Shown here piece after piece: positions 1-5,188 of a stretch of DNA of 6,429 bases. Source of the DNA: Solirubrobacterales bacterium (lineage in GTDB: Bacteria > Actinomycetota > Thermoleophilia > Solirubrobacterales > Solirubrobacteraceae); the NCBI GenBank assembly GCA_003244035.1, contig QHBV01000235.1:1-6429 (forward strand). The letters run 5' to 3'. Made by a program: the position numbers and the translations under genes. Under the pieces are notes generated by a model. The model was not told where the DNA came from and did no database searches. It saw only the letters and a program-made list of their open reading frames with translations. The first letter of the stretch is position 1. Every line of letters begins with the position of its first letter.

Positions 1-1340
1 TCGAGCATCTCCGTGGTGGCCTGGGCGTGCTCATCAGCGCTGCCCTCGATCAGGGTCACCACGCGGGGTGTGAACATCGACCAGTCACCGTCGCCTTTCA
101 AGTCCGCGATGTGCAGCTCAACCGTGGGATCCAGGGCCAGACCCAACGCGAGGAGGCGCAGCACGGTGGATTTGCCTTGCTTGGAGGTGGCGCCGATCAG
201 CCAGTGTTTTTGCAGCATGCCGACCGTGATCTGTTCGGCGCGCATGGTCACCCCCCAGGGCAGCCGGTCGGCGAACACGTCGACCTCACCATCAACCAGC
301 AGCGGCCACGGTGGAGCGGGCTTGTCCATGGTGCCCTTGTCGGCGACCCACAGGTCGAGCACCCGGGCGTCGGTGTCGGTCTCCCGCTGGGGCCACACCT
401 CGTGCCGGTGCCGCCCGAGATTCCCCGCCAGCAGTTCCACTTTGGCGCTGGTCAGCAGTTCGGCGGCGGTGACGCCCATCGGTAGCCGGACCTGGGTGTA
501 AGTCCCGCCGCCCTGCTCCCGTGGGGTGATGACGTATTCCAGCACCCCACCACCGGACAGGTAGCGGGCCAACGCCGGGATCTTGACGTGCCGCAACGCT
601 GCGGTGATCACATCGGCGGTGATCTCGGCGTCCTGCTCGGCGCGCTCATCGGGGGAGAACAGCCACCGTGGCGCAGAGGATGCCCGGCGTCCCTCCCGCC
701 ACGCCGCGACCAGCAGCGCAGGCACACCACCCCACAGGATCGCCTGCACCGCCAGCGACAGCGCGGTAAGTGTCCCATCGAGAATATGCTTGATCAGCGA
801 CCACCAGCCCGACCAACCGATGCTGCCCGGGGTGAAGGCCAGCCACAACCCGACCACGACCAGCAAACCGGCCAGCACCCACACCATCACCAACAGCGCT
901 CGCAGCCCGGCGGCCAGCGTGACCGGGAGCGCCCGCAGCCGCTCAGCCCGGCCGTCTTTCAGGGTCACCAGCCGTTCGGTCCATTCGGCCAGCGCGTCGC
1001 GGTCCCCGGCCAGCCGGGCCAGCCGGATCTGCTCGCGCACCGGGCCGTAGGTCAGCGCGTCGAGAGCGCGGCGCACCCAGCTCGCCTGGCCCTGGCCCAC
1101 CGTGTAGCAGGCCCGGGCCACGACTCGCGTGGACCGCGCGAGCCCTGACACCACTGCCGTGGTGATCTTCTTCGGGTGATCCGACTCGCGGATCGCCGCC
1201 ACCACCGCGAGGATGGGCAGGGCCTTGCGTTGGGCGTACTCGACTTCGGTGATCAACTCCCCCTCGAGCACCTCCAGCACCTCCGGTGCCCGCTGCACCT
1301 GCGCCCCCGACACCGGGCCTGCTTCCTGCGCGGGGTTCAT
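1..1340 (-). CDS. FtsK/SpoIIIE-type conjugative DNA translocase (TraB/TraSA-like), C-terminus beyond window edge
   Basis: The frame is open on the minus strand from an ATG at 1340 to the window edge: 446 codons with no stop, so the 3' end is missing. An N-terminal soluble part (about residues 1-135) is followed by two hydrophobic segments (about 140-170 and 190-214), then the start of a motor domain. A Walker A motif ATSKQGKS lies at residues 384-391 and a Walker B-like strand ends at Asp413 (HIADLKG). Membrane helices ahead of an FtsK-type ATPase are the plan of the single-protein dsDNA translocases that drive mycelial conjugation in actinomycetes (TraB, pSAM2 TraSA). The start overlaps the stop of the upstream membrane-protein gene as ATGA, so translation is probably coupled. 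A chromosomal FtsK is less likely: the N-terminal region is short and the neighbours are accessory genes. Assignment to the conjugation branch is by context. Confidence 0.88.
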   Translation of the reverse strand, partial: MNPAQEAGPVSGAQVQRAPEVLEVLEGELITEVEYAQRKALPILAVVAAIRESDHPKKITTAVVSGLARSTRVVARACYTVGQGQASWVRRALDALTYGPVREQIRLARLAGDRDALAEWTERLVTLKDGRAERLRALPVTLAAGLRALLVMVWVLAGLLVVVGLWLAFTPGSIGWSGWWSLIKHILDGTLTALSLAVQAILWGGVPALLVAAWREGRRASSAPRWLFSPDERAEQDAEITADVITAALRHVKIPALARYLSGGGVLEYVITPREQGGGTYTQVRLPMGVTAAELLTSAKVELLAGNLGRHRHEVWPQRETDTDARVLDLWVADKGTMDKPAPPWPLLVDGEVDVFADRLPWGVTMRAEQITVGMLQKHWLIGATSKQGKSTVLRLLALGLALDPTVELHIADLKGDGDWSMFTPRVVTLIEGSADEHAQATTEML

Positions 1341-1672
1341 CGCCGGCTCCGGTGCGGAGTGGGGTCGTGGAGCAGTTCGGTAACCGAGAACAGGCGGGCG
1401 ATCACGCTGCCGGCGAACAGCGCGGGCACGCCCAGCGCTACACCCCAGGCGCGGGGGTCGGAGGTGAGCAACACCACCGCCCACTGCATCCCGACGATCA
1501 CTGCGGCGGTGCTCAGGGCCCGGAGGAGGTTGCCGCCCATCCGCGTGACGTGCTGGGTGTGCCGGGCGACTCGGTAGGCGCTGCGGGCGCCGCTGCGAAA
1601 CGCGGCGATCACCCCGAGACCGGCGAATACCGCCAACCCGACCAGCACGATCTCCAACTGGGTGGGGTTCAT
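1337..1672 (-). CDS. Small three-helix membrane protein of the transfer operon
   Basis: This 111-residue protein has three hydrophobic segments, at about residues 6-25, 49-70 and 76-96. A basic loop rich in Arg and His (26-46) separates the first two, and the tail is short and basic (PHRSRR). I recognise no enzymatic motif. Its ATG overlaps the stop of the upstream zinc-ribbon gene as ATGA (1669-1672), and its own stop overlaps the start of the FtsK-like gene in the same way (1337-1340), so the three genes form a translationally coupled operon. It is likely a membrane accessory to the translocase, comparable in position though not demonstrably in sequence to the small Spd spread proteins of Streptomyces plasmids. 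No clear ribosome binding site precedes its ATG, consistent with coupling. The gene call is firm; the function is unknown. Confidence 0.75.
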   Translation of the reverse strand: MNPTQLEIVLVGLAVFAGLGVIAAFRSGARSAYRVARHTQHVTRMGGNLLRALSTAAVIVGMQWAVVLLTSDPRAWGVALGVPALFAGSVIARLFSVTELLHDPTPHRSRR

Positions 1673-2007
1673 CGGAGGTCACCCCCGTCGTGGTCGTTGT
1701 GCGTGGCCGGGCGGGATTCGAGCCGACAACAGCGCCAGCAGTGCCGGTACTCACTGGGCGCCGGGTGCCCGTTGGCGGTGACTGGGTGACGCCAGGTGCT
1801 GAAGTCGTGGTCCTGGGCGTCGCAGGTCAGGACCGGTGCGCAGGCCGAGCACAGCAACCGCTGACCCGGGCCAGTGCGCCACCGTTGGGCGGTGGCCGCG
1901 TCCAGGGCGGCCTTCTCGGTGCGGTAGTGCGCCTGGACCAGGGGGCCACCGAGAGCGTCCCGGCAGCGGTCGCAGTGGACGCTGACGCAGGTGTGGACCT
2001 GTAGCAT
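1669..2007 (-). CDS. Small Cys-rich, zinc-ribbon-like protein, first gene of the transfer operon
   Basis: The protein has 112 residues and nine cysteines, with three CxxC pairs: C12-x2-C15, C53-x2-C56 and C90-x2-C93. Further Cys occur at 7, 62 and 94. The first two pairs, about 37 residues apart, could form one four-Cys zinc ribbon; the third pair with nearby His could bind another metal. There is no signal peptide or membrane segment, so it is probably cytoplasmic and may bind nucleic acid or act as an adaptor. I chose the ATG at 2007 because GAGGAG lies six bases upstream. A longer frame opening at 2073 lacks such a site and would add a low-complexity leader. Its stop overlaps the next start (ATGA). 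I do not recognise a named family. Confidence 0.7.
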   Translation of the reverse strand: MLQVHTCVSVHCDRCRDALGGPLVQAHYRTEKAALDAATAQRWRTGPGQRLLCSACAPVLTCDAQDHDFSTWRHPVTANGHPAPSEYRHCWRCCRLESRPATHNDHDGGDLR

Positions 2008-2013
2008 TTCGAT

Positions 2014-2019
2014 CTCCTC
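2014..2019 (-). promoter_or_regulatory. Ribosome binding site that fixes the start of the zinc-ribbon gene
   Basis: On the minus strand GAGGAG is followed after six bases by the ATG at 2007. It is the only good Shine-Dalgarno match near any candidate start of this frame and argues against the longer form starting at 2073. Confidence 0.7.
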
Positions 2020-2126
2020 GATCGCTCGTGTGGGGTGGTGGGGAGACCCGGTTCGGCGGCTGCTGGCAGGCACTTGACCGCCGGACCGGGGAAATCCGCA
2101 GTGCTGGTCGCGTCGGCTACGTCGAG

Positions 2127-2155
2127 CCGATAGTCGGTTGGTCGCGCTCTGTCAT
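2127..2155 (-). promoter_or_regulatory. Candidate promoter of the transfer operon
   Basis: Read on the minus strand, ATGACA (2155-2150, five of six matches to TTGACA) is followed after exactly 17 bases by TATCGG (2132-2127), a partial -10 match. Transcription would start near 2120 and give a leader of roughly 110 bases before the zinc-ribbon gene. This is pattern matching only; the -10 lacks the final T. Confidence 0.35.
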
Positions 2156-2200
2156 GGCGCATATGAAAGCCGTTTCGCGCGGGACGTGATCACCACGCAG

Positions 2201-2231
2201 TTGGATCTGATAGAGACGTCCCCAGTACGGT
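2201..2231 (+). promoter_or_regulatory. Candidate promoter with GACGTC operator for the first HTH-PLD operon
   Basis: TAGAGACGTC (2211-2220) is followed after five bases by TACGGT (2226-2231), which fits the TAnnnT -10 pattern. TTGGAT at 2201-2206 is a possible -35, though the spacing of 19 is long. The same arrangement, a TAGRGACGTC decamer followed by a TAnnGT hexamer, precedes the paralogous gene at 5141-5162. A repressor bound at the palindromic GACGTC core would lie between the -35 and -10. The repeat of the layout at the second gene is the main support. Confidence 0.5.
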
Positions 2232-2237
2232 GACATC

Positions 2238-2260
2238 CGTCCCAGGACGTCCCTGGGACG
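2238..2260 (+). repeat. 23-bp perfect inverted repeat in the leader of the first HTH-PLD gene
   Basis: Nine-base arms CGTCCCAGG (2238-2246) and CCTGGGACG (2252-2260) flank ACGTC. On the minus strand the element contains AGGGACGTC, identical to the nonamer in the promoter of the second HTH-PLD gene (5142-5150). It lies just downstream of the proposed -10, so it could be a second operator for the same regulator or an RNA hairpin in the leader. A further GGGACG follows at 2267-2272. Confidence 0.6.
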
Positions 2261-2309
2261 CCTGTCGGGACGATTACCGGCCCGTGGCTTACGAACCAGG
2301 CACGGTGGG

Positions 2310-3044
2310 ATGGCGAACGAGAGGCTTCGGGCGGCGCTGCTGCAACGCGCGGTGACCCCGATCGAGTTGGCCGAGTCCGTGGGCGTGGACCCGAAGACGA
2401 TCGAGCGGTGGATCGGGGGCCGGATTCCCTACCGGCGGCACCGGTACCAGGTGGCCAAGAGACTCGGGATCGATGAGGCGTACCTGTGGCCGGGTGCTTT
2501 GGCCGCCGAGCAGGTCGCGTCCGCGTCGGAGAGCGAAATCTTGGTCCTCTACCCGCACCGCTGGGCCGTCCCCCGCAACATCTGGGGACAGCTATTCGAC
2601 TCGGCCGAAGAAGAGATCGGCGTGCTGGTCTACAGCGGGATGTTCATCGCCGATGACCCGGGACTGCTCGCCCTGTTCCGTGCCAAGGCCGCCCAAGGGG
2701 TGAGGGTCCGCATCCTGCTCGGCGACCCGGACGCGGCCGAGGTGGCCTCTCGCGGTGCGCTGGAGGGAATCGGTGACGCGTTGGCGTCAAAGATCCGCAA
2801 TGTGATCGTGCTGTACAAACCGCTGCGCGGGATTGACGGGGTGGAAATCCGGTTGCACTCGACCGTGCTCTACAACTCGATCTACCGCGCGGACGAGGAA
2901 CTACTAGTCAACTCCCACGTGTACGGCGTCCCGGCATCGCAGGCGCCGGTCATGCATCTGCGTCAGGTGTCCGGCGGCACTATGGTCACCACCTACCTAG
3001 AGAGCTTCGACCAGGTCTGGTCTGAGGCACTTCCGCTCAACTAG
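2310..3044 (+). CDS. HTH protein with degenerate phospholipase-D-like domain, copy 1
   Basis: This is a 244-residue protein. Residues about 5-52 form a Cro/C1-type helix-turn-helix (TPIELAESVGVDPKTIERW, then a basic stretch). Residues about 76-240 form an alpha/beta domain of PLD-like character, with strands IGVLVYSG (103-110) and VRVRILLGDP (131-140) and a late motif beginning RLHSTVLYNSIYRAD (181-195). In an active HKD enzyme the motif reads HxKx4D. Here His183 is kept, the Lys position is Thr185 and the Asp position is Ser190, so PLD-type hydrolysis is doubtful and ligand sensing or binding is more likely. From memory this family is annotated as an XRE regulator with a domain of unknown function (possibly DUF5919), which I have not verified. 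It probably starts an operon with the Nudix gene 38 bases downstream. The Shine-Dalgarno before the ATG is weak (AGG, nine bases upstream). It is about 55-60 percent identical by eye to the gene at 5189 over the last 164 residues. Confidence 0.85.
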   Translation: MANERLRAALLQRAVTPIELAESVGVDPKTIERWIGGRIPYRRHRYQVAKRLGIDEAYLWPGALAAEQVASASESEILVLYPHRWAVPRNIWGQLFDSAEEEIGVLVYSGMFIADDPGLLALFRAKAAQGVRVRILLGDPDAAEVASRGALEGIGDALASKIRNVIVLYKPLRGIDGVEIRLHSTVLYNSIYRADEELLVNSHVYGVPASQAPVMHLRQVSGGTMVTTYLESFDQVWSEALPLN

Positions 3045-3082
3045 CCGGACACACAGCAGAGCGAAGGAAGGGGTCGCCGGGC

Positions 3083-3556
3083 GTGACGCGAATCGACCAC
3101 TACGACGATCCGGACGCGCCACGGGCAAATAGTCTTGTCCCGTCCGCGAACGTCGTCGTAGTCAACGACGACGGCGATCTTTTGATGATCCACCGGACCG
3201 ATAACGACAACTGGGCGTTGCCGGGCGGAGCGATGGACCTGGGCGAGTCATTGATCGACACGGCCGTACGAGAGACAAAGGAAGAAACCGGCATCGATTG
3301 TCGCGTCACGGGTTTGGTCGGTATCTACACCGACCCGAAGCACGTCATCCACTACACCAGCGACGATGAGGTGCGCCAAGAGTTCTCGGTCGTCTTCGTC
3401 GCGCGGCCGACCGGCGGGCAACCGACCCCGAGCAGCGAGACTCGGGAAGTCATGTGGGTCGACCGGCGGGTGGTCGACGACCTGCGGATGGATCGGTCAA
3501 TGAGGCTGCGGATCCAGCACTACCTTGGGGGCAGGAACACGCCCTACCTCGGCTGA
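3083..3556 (+). CDS. Nudix hydrolase
   Basis: This 157-residue protein carries a complete Nudix box at residues 49-71: Gly49, Glu55, then RETKEETGI at 63-71, matching Gx5Ex7REUxEExGU. Glu64, Glu67 and Glu68 are the expected metal ligands. The family hydrolyses nucleoside diphosphates linked to another group; the substrate cannot be read from the sequence. The length is normal for a single-domain Nudix enzyme, with no signal peptide, so it is cytoplasmic. I chose the GTG at 3083 because AAGGAAGGGG lies nine bases upstream. It follows the HTH-PLD gene by 38 bases and precedes the membrane-protein gene by seven, so the three are probably cotranscribed. In the actinomycete element pSAM2 a Nudix protein (Pif) provides conjugative immunity; a similar role here is inferred from context only, and orthology is not shown. 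Confidence 0.92.
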   Translation: MTRIDHYDDPDAPRANSLVPSANVVVVNDDGDLLMIHRTDNDNWALPGGAMDLGESLIDTAVRETKEETGIDCRVTGLVGIYTDPKHVIHYTSDDEVRQEFSVVFVARPTGGQPTPSSETREVMWVDRRVVDDLRMDRSMRLRIQHYLGGRNTPYLG

Positions 3557-3563
3557 GCGTGAC

Positions 3564-4016
3564 ATGCCGAACGAATGGATTGTCGTCATAGTGGACGCAC
3601 TGTCGGCGGTCGGCACCGTGGGAGCGTTCGCGGTCGGGTTCGTGCTGCTGCGTCAGGAACACCGGCGCGAAGAGGTCCGCGCGGAGGAGGAACGCCGCCT
3701 GCAGGCGATTAAGGTCAGTGCCTGGGTGGAAGCACACGCCACCGCCTACGGCGGCCGAGAGTTGCTGTTTCACGTGCACAACGCGAGCGAGATGCCCATT
3801 TACGAGGTGTCCCTGCCGACGCCGGATGAGGGCGTCCACGAAGCCGAGTTCATCGGCCTCGTCCCACCAGGGCAGACCGTGCAGCGCCCGGCGCCACGGG
3901 AATGGCTCAAGACCTACTACTCACCTGAGCCAGTCGAGATCGAATTCTTGGACAGCAGCGGACGCCAGTGGACACGCGACGAGCAAGGCTTCCTCACTCC
4001 GGTCGACAGGCCCTGA
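3564..4016 (+). CDS. Membrane-anchored protein with probable beta-rich cytoplasmic domain
   Basis: This is a 150-residue protein. A hydrophobic helix at about residues 5-29 is followed by a charged, probably coiled-coil segment rich in Glu and Arg (31-50). A C-terminal domain (51-150) alternates short beta-prone stretches (ELLFHVHNAS, IYEVSLPTP, VEIEFLDSSGRQW) and looks like a small beta-sandwich. The acidic first residues, weak charge before the helix and strongly charged stretch after it suggest the bulk is cytoplasmic. I place the start at the ATG at 3564, eight bases after the Nudix stop, although the Shine-Dalgarno is weak. A longer TTG-initiated frame from 3525 would overlap the Nudix gene and add no hydrophobic or conserved sequence. 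It is probably cotranscribed with the Nudix gene. I recognise no named family; a membrane sensor or effector of the neighbouring system is a guess. Confidence 0.75.
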   Translation: MPNEWIVVIVDALSAVGTVGAFAVGFVLLRQEHRREEVRAEEERRLQAIKVSAWVEAHATAYGGRELLFHVHNASEMPIYEVSLPTPDEGVHEAEFIGLVPPGQTVQRPAPREWLKTYYSPEPVEIEFLDSSGRQWTRDEQGFLTPVDRP

Positions 4017-4055
4017 CCGCCCCGCGAACGTGTTGTTTCGAGGCTCCCCGAGGGT

Positions 4056-4607
4056 TCAGCTCGCTTCGAGGGCAGCGACGATCTCGGCCGTCTGTCGACG
4101 CAGAATCGGGGAGGCTTGCGAGATGGCGCGGTGCACGACGTCATCCGGGTCGTACCGGCTCAGGATCTCCGCGATCCGCTCATCAACCCCGAGCGGGTTC
4201 CCGTCGGGCCGGTGGTCATGTCGCAATACGTCAGCGCCGCGACTACAAACGGGTCAACCTCGCCGATGGGGAACTCAGCGGCTAGGACGTCACCGAGCCC
4301 GCGCGCTTCAGCCTCGATCTCCGCGCAGGTATGGTGCGCGACCAAGATCTACAATATGGGATCTGTGAGTGTCGCGCAGGCGCCGGGCACCGTCAAGCGG
4401 ATGGAACCCGGTCATCGCGATCGGGCTGGCGTAGCCGATGTCATGCAGCCATGCGGCGGCCTCGAGTAAGTCCGCGTGCTGAGCCAGAAGCCGGCCAAGC
4501 GCGACGGCCTGACCGGCGACCCCCCGCGAGTGCGCCCACCGCACCGGCAATTCAGGCTCAAGCAGCGATCGGGCCAGTTCACGTGCCATTGCGGCGATCT
4601 TCATCAT
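4056..4607 (-). pseudogene. HD-domain phosphohydrolase-like gene, broken by two frameshifts
   Basis: Three consecutive minus-strand frames join into one HD-domain protein of about 183 residues. Segment one (4607-4347) carries His26, the His55-Asp56 pair (AAWLHDIGY) and a following FHPLDGARRLRD. Segment two (4345-4205) carries LVAHHTC and the probable final Asp (TYCDMTTGP). Segment three (4204-4059) ends EIVAALEAS before a TGA at 4056-4058. The first break, near 4346, corresponds to one extra base or two lost bases. The second, near 4205, is repaired by one G, giving PDGNPLGVDERIAEIL. HD proteins are metal-dependent phosphohydrolases, often acting on nucleotides. All expected catalytic residues survive in the reconstruction, so decay is recent or the breaks are sequencing errors. 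The start follows the GntR stop by 25 bases, implying an operon. It converges with the membrane-protein gene, leaving 39 bases between the two stops. Confidence 0.82.
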
Positions 4608-4632
4608 GCGAAGGTAACCAGCTCGGGACGGC

Positions 4633-5093
4633 CTAGCCCATAGATCGGCGTCCCTTGGCGTCCACAAAACGTCCTTTTCCGTGCACTGCCGACACCAGGC
4701 CAGTGGCTTCCAACAACGCCAAGCCCCGCCGAGCCGTGCCCCGGGACACCCCGTACCGGCGCATCAGGTCGGCCTCAAACGGCACCCGCTGGCCCGTTGC
4801 CAGTTCACCGGAGGTGATCTGCTGTCGCAGATCGTCGGCGATCCGCCGGTAGCCTGCGGTGGTGGTGCCTGCGGGTTCACTGACAACTCGCCCGCGCCCA
4901 GCCAACGTCACGATCAGCCCGTCGCGTTCCAACTCGGCCAACGCCCGACGCACCGTGTTGCGCGCCACGCCGAACTCAGCCGCCAGCGCGGTCTCTGCCG
5001 GCAAGGCAGAGCCCGCGCGACATCCGCCAGCCGTTCCCGCAGCTTGTCGGCGATTCGCGCGTACGTGCCCCATGGAGTCGACCGCACCAACAC
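4633..5093 (-). pseudogene. Tandem winged-helix GntR-like regulator, frameshifted near its start
   Basis: The main frame encodes two GntR-type DNA-binding domains in a row: SALPAETALAAEFGVARN (first recognition region, with the wing after ERDGLI) and YRRIADDLRQQITSG with MRRYGVSRGTARR (second). No effector-binding domain follows; the frame stops 16 codons after the second helix-turn-helix region. The beginning of the first domain (GTYARIADKLRERLAD) lies in another frame, opening at a GTG at 5093 or 5087. Adding one G near 5021 (GATGTC to GATGGTC) joins the two into about 153 residues. The second domain has PFE where GntR proteins usually have PSE. As written, only a product with a truncated first domain could be made. 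GntR repressors such as KorSA control transfer in pSAM2; this one lacks the usual sensory domain. It is divergent from the second HTH-PLD gene and upstream of the HD gene. Confidence 0.78.
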
Positions 5094-5131
5094 AGGATCT
5101 CAGCAGCCTCGCCACCAGCGTCACCACTGGC

Positions 5132-5162
5132 AGGGACGACTAGGGACGTCTTGTGCTAGCGT
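5132..5162 (+). promoter_or_regulatory. Candidate promoter/operator of the second HTH-PLD gene with 10-bp tandem repeat
   Basis: AGGGACGACT (5132-5141) is repeated immediately as AGGGACGTCT (5142-5151), nine of ten bases identical and spaced by one helical turn. TAGCGT at 5157-5162 fits a -10 (TAnnnT). The GACGTC core (5145-5150) sits six bases upstream of it, close to the five-base arrangement at 2211-2231. The region lies between divergent genes (start at 5093 minus, start at 5189 plus), so one bound regulator could control both. Confidence 0.5.
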
Positions 5163-5177
5163 GCGCCGCAGGAACAT

Positions 5178-5183
5178 GGGAGG
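5178..5183 (+). promoter_or_regulatory. Ribosome binding site that fixes the start of HTH-PLD copy 2
   Basis: GGGAGG lies five bases upstream of the ATG at 5189. A longer in-frame GTG start at 5153 would overlap the proposed -10 and has no such site. Confidence 0.75.
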
Positions 5184-5188
5184 TCAGG

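Noticed and set aside
13..1148. Plus-strand open frames, some over 150 codons, opposite the FtsK-like gene
   Set aside because: The predicted proteins are low-complexity (Ser/Arg/Pro/Gln-rich), while the minus strand encodes clear Walker motifs and membrane helices.
3525..3563. TTG start of the membrane protein within the Nudix gene
   Set aside because: It adds 13 uninformative residues and overlaps the Nudix reading frame; the ATG at 3564 directly precedes the membrane helix.
3450..3839. Minus-strand open frame of 129 codons opposite the Nudix gene and the membrane-protein gene
   Set aside because: It overlaps two well-supported plus-strand genes, has no ribosome binding site and encodes no recognisable domain; long antisense frames are common at this GC content.
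4017..4055. Possible bidirectional terminator between the convergent membrane-protein and HD genes
   Set aside because: I found no stem with adequate pairing in the 39 bases and no T-run; only short GC-rich fragments and a repeated TTCGAGG.
5153..5188. Longer GTG start of HTH-PLD copy 2
   Set aside because: It would add 12 residues absent from copy 1, overlaps the proposed -10, and GGGAGG stands five bases before the ATG at 5189.
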